NCBI GenBank assembly: GCA_945874225.1
Contig: CAMCFT010000021.1
Span: forward strand, 1 to 63,345
Direction: 5' to 3'
Length of the DNA: 63,345 bases
Source: Flavobacterium psychrophilum
GTDB lineage: Bacteria; Bacteroidota; Bacteroidia; Flavobacteriales; Flavobacteriaceae
Under the pieces are notes generated by a model. It was given only the letters and a program-made list of their open reading frames with translations, ran no database searches and was not told where the DNA came from. A program made the translations under genes and the position numbers. This document shows, piece after piece, positions 1-8,474 of this stretch (the first letter of the stretch is position 1; each line of letters opens with the position of its first letter).

Positions 1-45
1 CTTTATAAATTTCTTGAAGCTTAAGACAAAAAAGTATTATACAAT

Positions 46-1623
46 ATGAGCGTTCAGCAATTCGAGAAAAATAAAATAGCAGCACCATTTTTAGGAGAGC
101 CATTAGTTCATATTGTTGGACAGGATCCTTTGGGACTTTTAAATACAGGTGGCAAAACTTTTGATTTAGTATTACCAGGATTAAACAATGTAACCGACCG
201 TATTAGATATTACTCTTTTTACTGTTGGTTTTTTCATTGTTATGCAAAGTATATCAGTAAACCAAGTAAGAAAGAACAGTTTGACCATTTGCGTAGAGCA
301 GAATTTATTTTGTCTTTATTAGCGGCTAAAACTGGTGTTCAAGGCATTGGAGGTATAACCAAAGCTTTAGAACTTTATAACACATCACAAAACGCATTTG
401 ATTTAACAATTGGCACAGGCGAAGAAAAACAGGCCAAAGACGGAACCTATTGGAAAAACCCAAGAGGTATTTTTGGACAAAATTATGTCAGTTCTTTAAA
501 GCAGCTCAATCTAATTAGAGAGTATGAAATCAATAGTGAATTTTTTATAAGAACAGAATTTGAAATTGAAAATAAAATTTCAGGGTATCAACTAGCAATA
601 GCATTTGAAGAAAATTTAGGTTCAGAAATAGCTCAATTATTTGTTGAGATAATGAAGAAAGGAGTTATTACCCAATCAGAAATTGATAAACTTATTGAAC
701 CTTTCAATATGCTTAAAATTCCAACAAATACAACTGAGCATAGTTTAATTTGGCAATTAATAACAGGTAATGATGAGCCAAAACAAGATAATTCAAATTT
801 ATTCAGAAAAAGAACAATTCAATTAGTATTAGAGAAAGTAAAAAAGTATGATGATGCTTTTTTTGATTATAGATTAACTTTTGATGCCTACCATTCTAAA
901 GGTTTAATTGACAATGAAATAGACGAAACATTTTCATTGTGGTACTTTTATCAGTTAGAGCAATTCTGGCATATGGCTTGTACCGGTTCATTATCTACAT
1001 TTTTGAAAATTCTAAATAAAGAGAGTAATGGTAATTGGATTGATGAAGAAATACTAATTGATAAAATAGCAAATCAAGTTGTAGAATTTCTTGTAAGGGA
1101 GAGTTTTATAGAAGTAAGTCAAACTTTCAAAGAACTAAAAATCATTGATATATCGGAGGAAGAGATTGTTGAAGAAGCAAAAAAATCGAATGATAACTTT
1201 GAAAAAATCGGTTATAATATACTTTTGGTTAAAAAGTTAATATTCAACAACAATAGCGAACTTGAAAGATTAGTTCGACTTACTAAAACCTTTGACTTAA
1301 ATTCAAATAGCAGTTTCCTTTCTTCAATAATTGCAATGCAAAACAATGAGGAATTATCAATAACTGATTTTGTAAAATATTATTTAAAAAAATATGTAAT
1401 TATAAGACATCAATGGGTTTCATTAAAGAAAATGAATAACACACAATCAACTGAAAAATTCATTCGTGAAGATGGATTAATTCGTTTCATAGATGATGTA
1501 GATTATGCTTATTCTTCTCCAAGATTGAATACATTGCTTGATTTTTTAAGGGATATGCAGCTCATAAATGAGGATAAAAAAGACTTAACAAATATTGGTC
1601 TAGAACTTTTTAATTCGCTTTAA
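46..1623 (+). CDS. Hypothetical protein, partner of the downstream PLD-family protein
   Basis: A 525-aa soluble protein with no signal peptide or membrane segment; I do not recognise the family. The N-terminal 100 residues hold a conserved-looking stretch (GLLNTGGKTFDLVLPGLNNV, then many aromatic residues) and the rest is mostly helical. Its stop is followed after two bases by the ATG of the HKD/PLD gene, so the two are almost certainly cotranscribed and act together. The ATG at 46 is the first in frame, and the window begins only 45 bp upstream, so the promoter or an earlier operon gene may lie outside. The neighbourhood (McrBC, Hsp70 and kinase cassettes) suggests a two-gene defence module, but that is inference. 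Confidence 0.85.
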   Translation: MSVQQFEKNKIAAPFLGEPLVHIVGQDPLGLLNTGGKTFDLVLPGLNNVTDRIRYYSFYCWFFHCYAKYISKPSKKEQFDHLRRAEFILSLLAAKTGVQGIGGITKALELYNTSQNAFDLTIGTGEEKQAKDGTYWKNPRGIFGQNYVSSLKQLNLIREYEINSEFFIRTEFEIENKISGYQLAIAFEENLGSEIAQLFVEIMKKGVITQSEIDKLIEPFNMLKIPTNTTEHSLIWQLITGNDEPKQDNSNLFRKRTIQLVLEKVKKYDDAFFDYRLTFDAYHSKGLIDNEIDETFSLWYFYQLEQFWHMACTGSLSTFLKILNKESNGNWIDEEILIDKIANQVVEFLVRESFIEVSQTFKELKIIDISEEEIVEEAKKSNDNFEKIGYNILLVKKLIFNNNSELERLVRLTKTFDLNSNSSFLSSIIAMQNNEELSITDFVKYYLKKYVIIRHQWVSLKKMNNTQSTEKFIREDGLIRFIDDVDYAYSSPRLNTLLDFLRDMQLINEDKKDLTNIGLELFNSL

Positions 1624-1625
1624 TT

Positions 1626-4439
1626 ATGATTGATAGACATAATATTTTAGACTTATTAGGTGGTGATAAAAGAAAATACCATAGTTGTATAATAACTTGT
1701 TTTTCATTCGATTTTATATTTTTTGAGCAAAGAGTTTTACCAAAATTAAGACAAGCAGGAATAACAAATATCAATATCTATGTAGATGCTTATCAGTTTG
1801 AAAAGCAAATAAATAGTTTTGTTGGTAGTGAATTACTGGATAACAAAGCTGGTTATAGTATTACGCCAATCAAAATGATTGGAGCGTTTCACCCAAAAGT
1901 ATTATTAGCAGTAGGTAAAACAAAAGGTTTTTTAGCAATTGGTTCTGGTAATCTAACAAGTTCCGGTTTAAGTTCCAATGAAGAAATTTGGGGAAGTTTT
2001 CATATTACGGAAACAGATAAAGCAACAGAGGCTTTTTTTATAGATACAGCTTCCTATTTAAAAAAACTAGAAACATTTGTATTTGGGACCAACTGGTTAA
2101 AATTAAATTGGATAAAAGAAAATTCAAATTGGTTTAATAATTTATTAGACAATGATAGTACTATTAAAACGGTTGTAAATAAAGACGAAACTTTCGAAAT
2201 GCTTCTTACCTATCAAGAAGAAAGTATTTATAAATCAGTTGTTAATAAATTACCAAAGAAACCTAAATTCATAAAAATACTCTCGCCATACTACAATACT
2301 AATGGTTCCTTTTTAGATAAATTAATCCAAGATATCCAACCAGAAAAAATACATTGTATCGTTGATCCTATGTATGGTTCAGTTCCTTATAAATATGAAA
2401 ACAAGCATAAAATTGAGTTTTCAGATTGGAATAATTTGATAAGAGCTGAAAAGTATAATAGTAATAGGTTGCACGCTAAAGCAATTCAATTTGAATATGA
2501 AAATGAAACCTATTTCCTTTTTGGAAGTGCTAATGCAACAAACGAAGCATTTGGTAGTAATTCAAATAATTCAATAAATGCAGAAGTTTCAATTCTAACT
2601 CACAACAAAAAACCAAAAGATTATTTCAAAGAATTGGGTATTAATTTTCCCAAAAAAGGAAATTATTTAATTCAAGATTATGATTTCATAGGTCAAATTG
2701 CATCTAATGAAAATGAAAAATTTAAGTATTCAGTTTTCATAAATAATGTTGAAATCGATGGAAATGAAATAACTATTTATGTTGAAAGTAAACTCGATAC
2801 AAAAGTAAATATTTGCATTGAAGATGCTAATGGACTAAATGTTTTCAGTCAATATATTGATTGTTTAAATGAAAAAAACATCATAAATATTGAAAACTTA
2901 AATCTTATAAAACCTTTCAGATTAGCAGTATTTAACACTTCGGAAAGAATATCTAATTATGCTTTAATTCATCAAAAAGCATTTCTATTAAATACCAATC
3001 CCGATGCTAGAATTGCTCATTTCAACTCATTATTAAATTCTGATTTTTTTGGTGATTTTGAATTAGAAGAATTGATTGATTTTATTTCTTTAAAGTCTGA
3101 TTTTAGTGAAAATAAAAATTCTAAATACGTTCAGAATAATAAAAAAGAGGAAGAAGATATTGAAGAAGTTGAAGCAATATCAGAAGAAGAATTCAATAAA
3201 AATAGTGCTAATTTTATTGGGAACGAAAGCTTTAATAATTATACAACTTCACGGATTGAGGAGTTTCTTAATAGTTTAAATTTTGAAGCAAATTCTGTAG
3301 AAGATGTTTCTGAAAGTATTGAAGATGCTGCTTTAGTTGCTGGAGTAAATGGTTTAGACGATGAGGAACAAAGTATTCAAACAAAAAGAATTGATATACC
3401 ATTTGAAACAGGTTTGAGAATTGGATATAAAATTGAAAAAACAATAGAAAAAATCACAAAATCATTATATCCTCAAAAAGCAAATCATTTAAAAATAATA
3501 AAACTTCCAGAAGCTAACAGCTTAGCTACATTGCATCAACTAAATGCACTATTAATTGGGTTTCACATTATTTTAAAGAAAAGACACGAAAGCTATTTTG
3601 AAAATAGATCATTGTTAAAATTACAATATTCAGATAGTAATGCTTTATACTCTATTGAAAAACAATTTTTAATTGAAAAGCTTGAAAAACAAGTGGGTAA
3701 TCTTAAAAATGAGGTCAGTTATACAATCAATGAAAATAAGGTTAATGCGCTCAAAGAATATGTAAAAGACAAAGCAGCTATTAAAATTAAATATGTTGAC
3801 GAAACAGCAAGCCAAACACTTACACACTCTTATTTTTCACCTAGATTTTGGAGTAATGAGAGCAATCACCTTTGTATAAATGATTTTCTAAAAGACGGTT
3901 TAGGATCTTATTTATTGCTTCTTACAAAACAAGTTGAAATCAAAGACGACAAGGAAAATGCCGTTTGGGTTGAGAAAAAAAGAAGGTTAAAATTATTAAG
4001 TATTTGTACTATTTTAAATTATAATTGGACCATAAATCATCAAGACACTAAAAAATTATTACTGTTAAACATATTCCATTACCTTGGAAACAATGAAGAT
4101 TTTGAAACACTTACAAAGGATTTAGAGAATTACATCGAAAAACTAAACTTGAATTCATTTGTAAAATCTGAAATTTTTATAAATATTATTGCTTTATATA
4201 AACAGTATTTGAATTGGTTAAATCAGTATAATTCCGATGTAAAAGTTTTAAAAGGAGAATTAAATAACTGGAGTGAGAATAACATTATTTATAGTAAAAC
4301 CTATGGTTTTTCAAAAATTGTCAATTTCTATAAAAGTAAATTAGTAAATCTTGAAACACCTCTAGGAATATATGACCAAGAAAGGAATGTATTTGGCTTT
4401 GTAGAAGTATTTGTCGGTTTGCAACCTGTATTCTTTTAA
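1626..4439 (+). CDS. Phospholipase D-like (HKD) domain protein, possible nuclease effector
   Basis: 937 aa. Two HKD-type half-sites are visible in the N-terminal third: FHPKVLL (H89, K91) with GSGN (N109) and E119/E120, then LHAKAIQ (H283, K285) with GSAN (N303) and E320. Together they form the two-lobed active site of the PLD superfamily, which includes nucleases and phospholipases. The remaining ~600 residues are unrecognised; residues ~500-530 are very acidic and the C-terminal half is helical. Family knowledge: PLD enzymes use the two His residues for phosphodiester cleavage. No signal peptide, so it should act in the cytoplasm, most simply as a nuclease working with the 525-aa protein encoded 2 bp upstream. 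The cassette ends 21 bp before a copy of the shared 60-bp element. Confidence 0.85.
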   Translation: MIDRHNILDLLGGDKRKYHSCIITCFSFDFIFFEQRVLPKLRQAGITNINIYVDAYQFEKQINSFVGSELLDNKAGYSITPIKMIGAFHPKVLLAVGKTKGFLAIGSGNLTSSGLSSNEEIWGSFHITETDKATEAFFIDTASYLKKLETFVFGTNWLKLNWIKENSNWFNNLLDNDSTIKTVVNKDETFEMLLTYQEESIYKSVVNKLPKKPKFIKILSPYYNTNGSFLDKLIQDIQPEKIHCIVDPMYGSVPYKYENKHKIEFSDWNNLIRAEKYNSNRLHAKAIQFEYENETYFLFGSANATNEAFGSNSNNSINAEVSILTHNKKPKDYFKELGINFPKKGNYLIQDYDFIGQIASNENEKFKYSVFINNVEIDGNEITIYVESKLDTKVNICIEDANGLNVFSQYIDCLNEKNIINIENLNLIKPFRLAVFNTSERISNYALIHQKAFLLNTNPDARIAHFNSLLNSDFFGDFELEELIDFISLKSDFSENKNSKYVQNNKKEEEDIEEVEAISEEEFNKNSANFIGNESFNNYTTSRIEEFLNSLNFEANSVEDVSESIEDAALVAGVNGLDDEEQSIQTKRIDIPFETGLRIGYKIEKTIEKITKSLYPQKANHLKIIKLPEANSLATLHQLNALLIGFHIILKKRHESYFENRSLLKLQYSDSNALYSIEKQFLIEKLEKQVGNLKNEVSYTINENKVNALKEYVKDKAAIKIKYVDETASQTLTHSYFSPRFWSNESNHLCINDFLKDGLGSYLLLLTKQVEIKDDKENAVWVEKKRRLKLLSICTILNYNWTINHQDTKKLLLLNIFHYLGNNEDFETLTKDLENYIEKLNLNSFVKSEIFINIIALYKQYLNWLNQYNSDVKVLKGELNNWSENNIIYSKTYGFSKIVNFYKSKLVNLETPLGIYDQERNVFGFVEVFVGLQPVFF

Positions 4440-4460
4440 AATGAGTGCTAGAATATAAAC

Positions 4461-4520
4461 TCATTATCTCATTCATCTGCACAAAATCCTCGTTTAGTCC
4501 AAGTATTCCTAAACTCACAT
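4461..4520 (+). repeat. Cassette-end repeat, copy 1
   Basis: A 60-bp sequence identical to 13667-13726 and related to 24306-24354. It begins 21 bp after the stop codon of the PLD gene. It contains a 6-bp inverted repeat (GTTTAG/CTAAAC) around an 11-nt loop but no T-tract, so it does not look like a simple terminator. Read on the minus strand it is open (a short ORF covers it), but no recognisable protein results. Confidence 0.85.
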
Positions 4521-4721
4521 ATTTGTTTTCTTCGTAGCCTATTCTAAGCATAGTCGAAGGACTAATTTGAAAAAGTTTTATTAATTTAAATAAAACTTTT
4601 TCAAAATGAGGAAAACCGTAAAGAAACATTTTTAAAAGGATTTAGCTTTACACCAAATAAAAAAATTCACTTAGTTACATTATTATTCTTTCAAATGCAT
4701 TTTAAATGTTAAAAAAAATGT

Positions 4722-4729
4722 TAATTTTG
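4722..4729 (+). promoter_or_regulatory. Candidate Bacteroidota -7 element for the SH3/Hsp70 operon
   Basis: TAATTTTG matches the Bacteroidota -7 consensus TAnnTTTG and lies 41 bp upstream of the first ATG of the operon, after a gene-free AT-rich stretch. No clear -33 TTG is visible at the expected spacing, so this rests on the -7 match alone. Confidence 0.4.
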
Positions 4730-4769
4730 AGACTATTAAAATCTTGTTAAATAAAATAGATTAAACATT

Positions 4770-5318
4770 ATGACTATGAAAAAAATACTGCTTTTAATCT
4801 TTTTTATTTTAATATCAACAGCAATCTACAGCCAATCCTACCTTGGCACAATTACTAAACAAGTAAATTTTAGAGAAGGATCTAGTAGCGATGATAATAT
4901 CATCAGTTCATTAAAACCAAAAACCCAAATCTTTATTGTTTCTCTTGAAACAGAAAATGATTACTATAATGTCATAGATATAGCTACTGACAGAGAGGGT
5001 TATGTTCATAAATCCTATGTAAAAGTTGGCAAACTGGTTAGTAAAAGTAATGAAAGTGTTTTTACGCCTAGTGGTCAAACTTCAAATTACAACTCCGAAG
5101 TGAAAATATTTAACAATACAAGTAAAACCCTAACCTTGAAATTAAATACAGAGTTATATCATTTCAGCCCATATGAAACAAAAAACATTAATTTATATCC
5201 CGGAGAATATGATTTTAGAGCTTCTGCACCTGGTGTAATTCCATACATAGGAACAGAAAATTTAAATAGTAATCAAGGATATTCTTGGCAGTTTTATATA
5301 ACTACGACTAGAGGATAA
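4770..5318 (+). CDS. Secreted SH3b-domain protein
   Basis: 182 aa. Residues 1-22 form a signal peptide (hydrophobic run ending AIYSQ). Residues ~23-90 resemble a bacterial SH3 domain: a VNFREGSS start followed by a KPKTQ..IVS turn and a REGYVHKSYVK end. Residues ~105-182 are a second beta-rich domain of unknown type. SH3b domains in secreted bacterial proteins usually bind the cell wall or peptides. It is the first gene after the cassette-end repeat and precedes the Hsp70/kinase genes by only 61 bp, so it may be their periplasmic partner. The ATG at 4776 (second Met) would give an equally good signal peptide. Confidence 0.75.
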   Translation: MTMKKILLLIFFILISTAIYSQSYLGTITKQVNFREGSSSDDNIISSLKPKTQIFIVSLETENDYYNVIDIATDREGYVHKSYVKVGKLVSKSNESVFTPSGQTSNYNSEVKIFNNTSKTLTLKLNTELYHFSPYETKNINLYPGEYDFRASAPGVIPYIGTENLNSNQGYSWQFYITTTRG

Positions 5319-5379
5319 GAAGTTCAAAATTTACAATTAAAAGCAATATTTCAACAGAGTTTTACAAAGTGATTTAGAA

Positions 5380-7536
5380 ATGGATATAATCAAAAACAAC
5401 CCATATAGGATAATAGGAACATTAGTTGGTACTTCAACAAGGGACGAACATACTAAAACTAAGAAACTCAAAATGTATATTGGTGCTCAACAAGAAGTGC
5501 CGGAAGATTTTAGTTTTCCAATTATTGGTTCTTTAAATAGAAATATTGAAAATGTAGAAGATGCCATTTCAAAACTAAACTTGAATAATGACCGTGTAAA
5601 TGCTTCGTTATTTTGGTTTTATAATGGGAATGCTATAACAGATGAGCCAATGTTTGATGCATTAAAAGCATCTAAAGAAGAAGCTAAACAAGCCATAGAT
5701 GTTTGGATTAAATTGGCAGCAGCAGAAGAAGTTACCAAAAGAAATGCATCAGCTTTTCAAAACCTTTCCACTTATTATTTAAATAGTGCTTTTAAGAAAT
5801 CAACAATTTCTAAAAATAACCTTGAGAAGGGAATTACTCTAAAATTAAAGTTTTTAGATAGCGATTTTATAAATGATTTCATTAAACTCTCTTCCGACGA
5901 AACCTATAAAGTATCTAAAGAAGGTTTACAAATCTACTTCTTAACTCAAGTTTATAATGAAATTGAAAAAGTGGATGCAACCCTTGTGGATTGGTATCTT
6001 GAATGTATTTCAAAAATTAATTTTACTGCAAAGCAAAATTATTTAAATAATTTCGTTTCAAAGCCAATTGAAGTTGTTAAAAATCTAATTGAGGAAAATA
6101 AAGTAGTAAGAAAAGTAAGTCCTAGTAAGGCATATGTTTTAGGAAATAGCCTTTACACAACAGGAAGTGAAAAAATAATCACAATTCAAAATATTTTAGG
6201 AAAAAGCAATATTCAATTTACTTCTATCTCGGATAAACTTTCGGATGAAATATTACAATGTGGAATTGTTTATTTTAAAAAGTTCAGAGATACTGATACT
6301 GATCCAAGTGCTAAAGCAATGGATTTATTCAAGAAAGCAAAAAAACTTGCTGTTGGTAGTATTGCAATTCAAAGATGTCAAGAAAATACAGAAAATCTCC
6401 AAGAATGGATTGATGAAAAACCGGGAAGAGATAAGCACAATAGAATAAGTGCGGATTTAAAAGCGTTAATTGAAATATTCGATAGGTTTGAAAGAAATGC
6501 AGAAACAATTGCAAATGCACGAATATTAATTAACTTATGTAAACCCCTTTTAGACAACATAAAAAACACTCTAGGAGCTTCTGACGAAATGTATTTAAAG
6601 CTTTCAACACGTGTTGCTAGCCAGGCACAAAGCTATATTATTGAAGAAGTAAACAATGCTCAAGATAATTTCGAGTATAAAATTGCTGTAGACAGATACG
6701 GAACTTTAAATAAAATAAAGACTGCGCTAAGAGCTGGATGGGAAGTGACCAATTTAATTGGCACTTTAGATATGGAGTATGATTATAAAACAGGACGATT
6801 TAGCCAGAATAAAAATGCTTTAAAAAATCTTTGTAACCAGTTAGATGTTAGTACGCCAAGTTATGGCACATCTTCGTCAAGTAGTCCCTCAAGACCTTCT
6901 TATGCAAGCACACCATCATCAAGACCAACTTCAACTTATTCTGCTCCAAGACAGCCAGAGAGTGAAGGTATTCCGGATTGGGTAAAAGTAGTAGGAGTAA
7001 TTATTTTCTTTGTAATAGTAGCCAATATGTGTGGTTCAGCAAGCAAAAATGATTATGATAATACCATAAATTATGACACTGCAATAGATACAAGTGCAGT
7101 AGCAATTGATACTGTGGCGGCTATTGTCGATACAACTTATGATAATTCAATTCAAAATGCCGGAATAGTTGACAGCACTGCTGTTTCCTATGATGAAACT
7201 CAATCAAATTTAAAATTAGAAGACATTGATGGAGTATGGTATGGTACTGGTCAACAATTTGATGACAATTCATCTTGGAATATAAAGCTTAATATAAATT
7301 CATATAATAATCTTTACGAAATTGAATATCCTGATCTTGAATGTAAAGGAAATTTAATTCTAATAAATAATGAACCTGGAAATATTGTATTTAAAGAAAA
7401 AATCTACACTGGTCTAAATAATTGTGTTAATAATTTAAGAGCTGAATTATTTATAATCAACTCAAATAAAATAAAGATTAATTATTACTACAATGGATCG
7501 AATGAATTAAATGCAACTGGCTACCTAACAAAGTAA
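5380..7536 (+). CDS. Membrane protein with possible DnaJ-like N-terminus, Hsp70-operon partner
   Basis: 718 aa. The start (MDIIKNNPYRIIGTLVGTSTRDE) resembles the opening of J-domain-like proteins that begin NPfRiLGl, but I see no HPD tripeptide, so the J-domain reading is tentative. Residues ~100-500 are helical. A Ser/Pro-rich linker (~490-525) leads to one transmembrane segment at ~533-553 (VKVVGVIIFFVIVANMCG), an Asp/Thr-rich stretch, and a beta-rich C-terminal domain of ~100 aa (EDIDGVWYGTGQQFDDNSSW...) that should be on the far side of the membrane. It lies 19 bp before the coiled-coil gene and three genes before the kinase-AAA gene. A role as co-chaperone or membrane adaptor for the Hsp70 is inferred from position and N-terminus only. 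Confidence 0.75.
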   Translation: MDIIKNNPYRIIGTLVGTSTRDEHTKTKKLKMYIGAQQEVPEDFSFPIIGSLNRNIENVEDAISKLNLNNDRVNASLFWFYNGNAITDEPMFDALKASKEEAKQAIDVWIKLAAAEEVTKRNASAFQNLSTYYLNSAFKKSTISKNNLEKGITLKLKFLDSDFINDFIKLSSDETYKVSKEGLQIYFLTQVYNEIEKVDATLVDWYLECISKINFTAKQNYLNNFVSKPIEVVKNLIEENKVVRKVSPSKAYVLGNSLYTTGSEKIITIQNILGKSNIQFTSISDKLSDEILQCGIVYFKKFRDTDTDPSAKAMDLFKKAKKLAVGSIAIQRCQENTENLQEWIDEKPGRDKHNRISADLKALIEIFDRFERNAETIANARILINLCKPLLDNIKNTLGASDEMYLKLSTRVASQAQSYIIEEVNNAQDNFEYKIAVDRYGTLNKIKTALRAGWEVTNLIGTLDMEYDYKTGRFSQNKNALKNLCNQLDVSTPSYGTSSSSSPSRPSYASTPSSRPTSTYSAPRQPESEGIPDWVKVVGVIIFFVIVANMCGSASKNDYDNTINYDTAIDTSAVAIDTVAAIVDTTYDNSIQNAGIVDSTAVSYDETQSNLKLEDIDGVWYGTGQQFDDNSSWNIKLNINSYNNLYEIEYPDLECKGNLILINNEPGNIVFKEKIYTGLNNCVNNLRAELFIINSNKIKINYYYNGSNELNATGYLTK

Positions 7537-7554
7537 AAACATAAATAATAAACT

Positions 7555-8463
7555 ATGAATATGATAAATAAAATAATTAGTTGCCTTGCAATTTTAATAT
7601 CAATTAGCTCATTTGCTCAAGAAGCTAAAACTATAGATTTTCAAAAAGAAGTTCAGTCCTTAAAAGAAAAAACGCAATCGCTTCAATCCGAGAATAATAA
7701 ACTAAAAACTGAAATCAGTTCAATAAATTCTAAAGTGGCTACAGTTACTCAAAAACTCGAAACTCTTGATCAAAAAGTGCAATCCAATGCTTCCGATATT
7801 CAAAATACGAATTCAGAGTTAAATGGAAAAATAGCTAATTCAGAAACAACAACAAATCAAAAATTCACACAGGTTGATAATTCATTGAGTAAAAATTCTT
7901 TGTGGTCAATTATTGGAATATTGGGAGCAATTATTGTTTCAGGATTTGTATACTGGTTAGTGAGTAAACGCCAAACTACTGACAAAACAGATGTTGAAGA
8001 ACAAATTAGCAAAACTAAGAAAACACTTGAAGAAGAAGGAATTAAATTAGACACCAAATTGACGGAAGTTCTAGAAACACAATTAAAATTAGTTCAAGAA
8101 GAACGAGCTAAAATTCCAGCCAATAAATCGGAAGAAATTGACCATTCACTATCATTAAAAGTTGCTGATGAAATTGTTCGTATTAATAAAAACCTATCTA
8201 ATATGGATCCCAATACCAAAGGCTTAAAACAACTATCGGCATCTGTAAAACGTATTGAAGATACTTTTGCTGCAAATGGTTATGATATGCCTGAGATACT
8301 TAACAAACCATTTGATCCGAGAATGAAAATGATAGCAAATATGGTTGAGGATGAAAATTTAGAAAAAGGAATTGAAATAATAACTAAAATAATCAAACCA
8401 CAAGTAAACTATAAAGGAGTGATGATACAATCGGCTCAAGTAGAAGTTTCAGTTGGTCAATAA
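7555..8463 (+). CDS. Membrane-anchored coiled-coil protein of the Hsp70 operon
   Basis: 302 aa. N-terminal signal sequence (ISCLAILISISSFAQ), then a heptad-rich coiled coil (~25-110), one transmembrane helix (~117-137, LWSIIGILGAIIVSGFVYWLV), and a cytoplasmic part that starts with a second charged coiled coil and ends in a ~100-aa domain. The topology puts one coiled coil outside the inner membrane and one inside, fitting a sensor or tether. It starts 18 bp after the preceding gene and ends 11 bp before the Hsp70 gene, so it is part of the same operon. I do not recognise the C-terminal domain. Confidence 0.8.
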   Translation: MNMINKIISCLAILISISSFAQEAKTIDFQKEVQSLKEKTQSLQSENNKLKTEISSINSKVATVTQKLETLDQKVQSNASDIQNTNSELNGKIANSETTTNQKFTQVDNSLSKNSLWSIIGILGAIIVSGFVYWLVSKRQTTDKTDVEEQISKTKKTLEEEGIKLDTKLTEVLETQLKLVQEERAKIPANKSEEIDHSLSLKVADEIVRINKNLSNMDPNTKGLKQLSASVKRIEDTFAANGYDMPEILNKPFDPRMKMIANMVEDENLEKGIEIITKIIKPQVNYKGVMIQSAQVEVSVGQ

Positions 8464-8474
8464 ATAAGTATAAA

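Noticed and set aside
4321..4629. 102-codon minus-strand ORF covering the end of the PLD gene and the boundary repeat
   Set aside because: It overlaps a real gene antiparallel by about 120 bp and at copy 2 the corresponding frame is not preserved beyond the 60-bp repeat, so it looks like a chance reading of the repeat.
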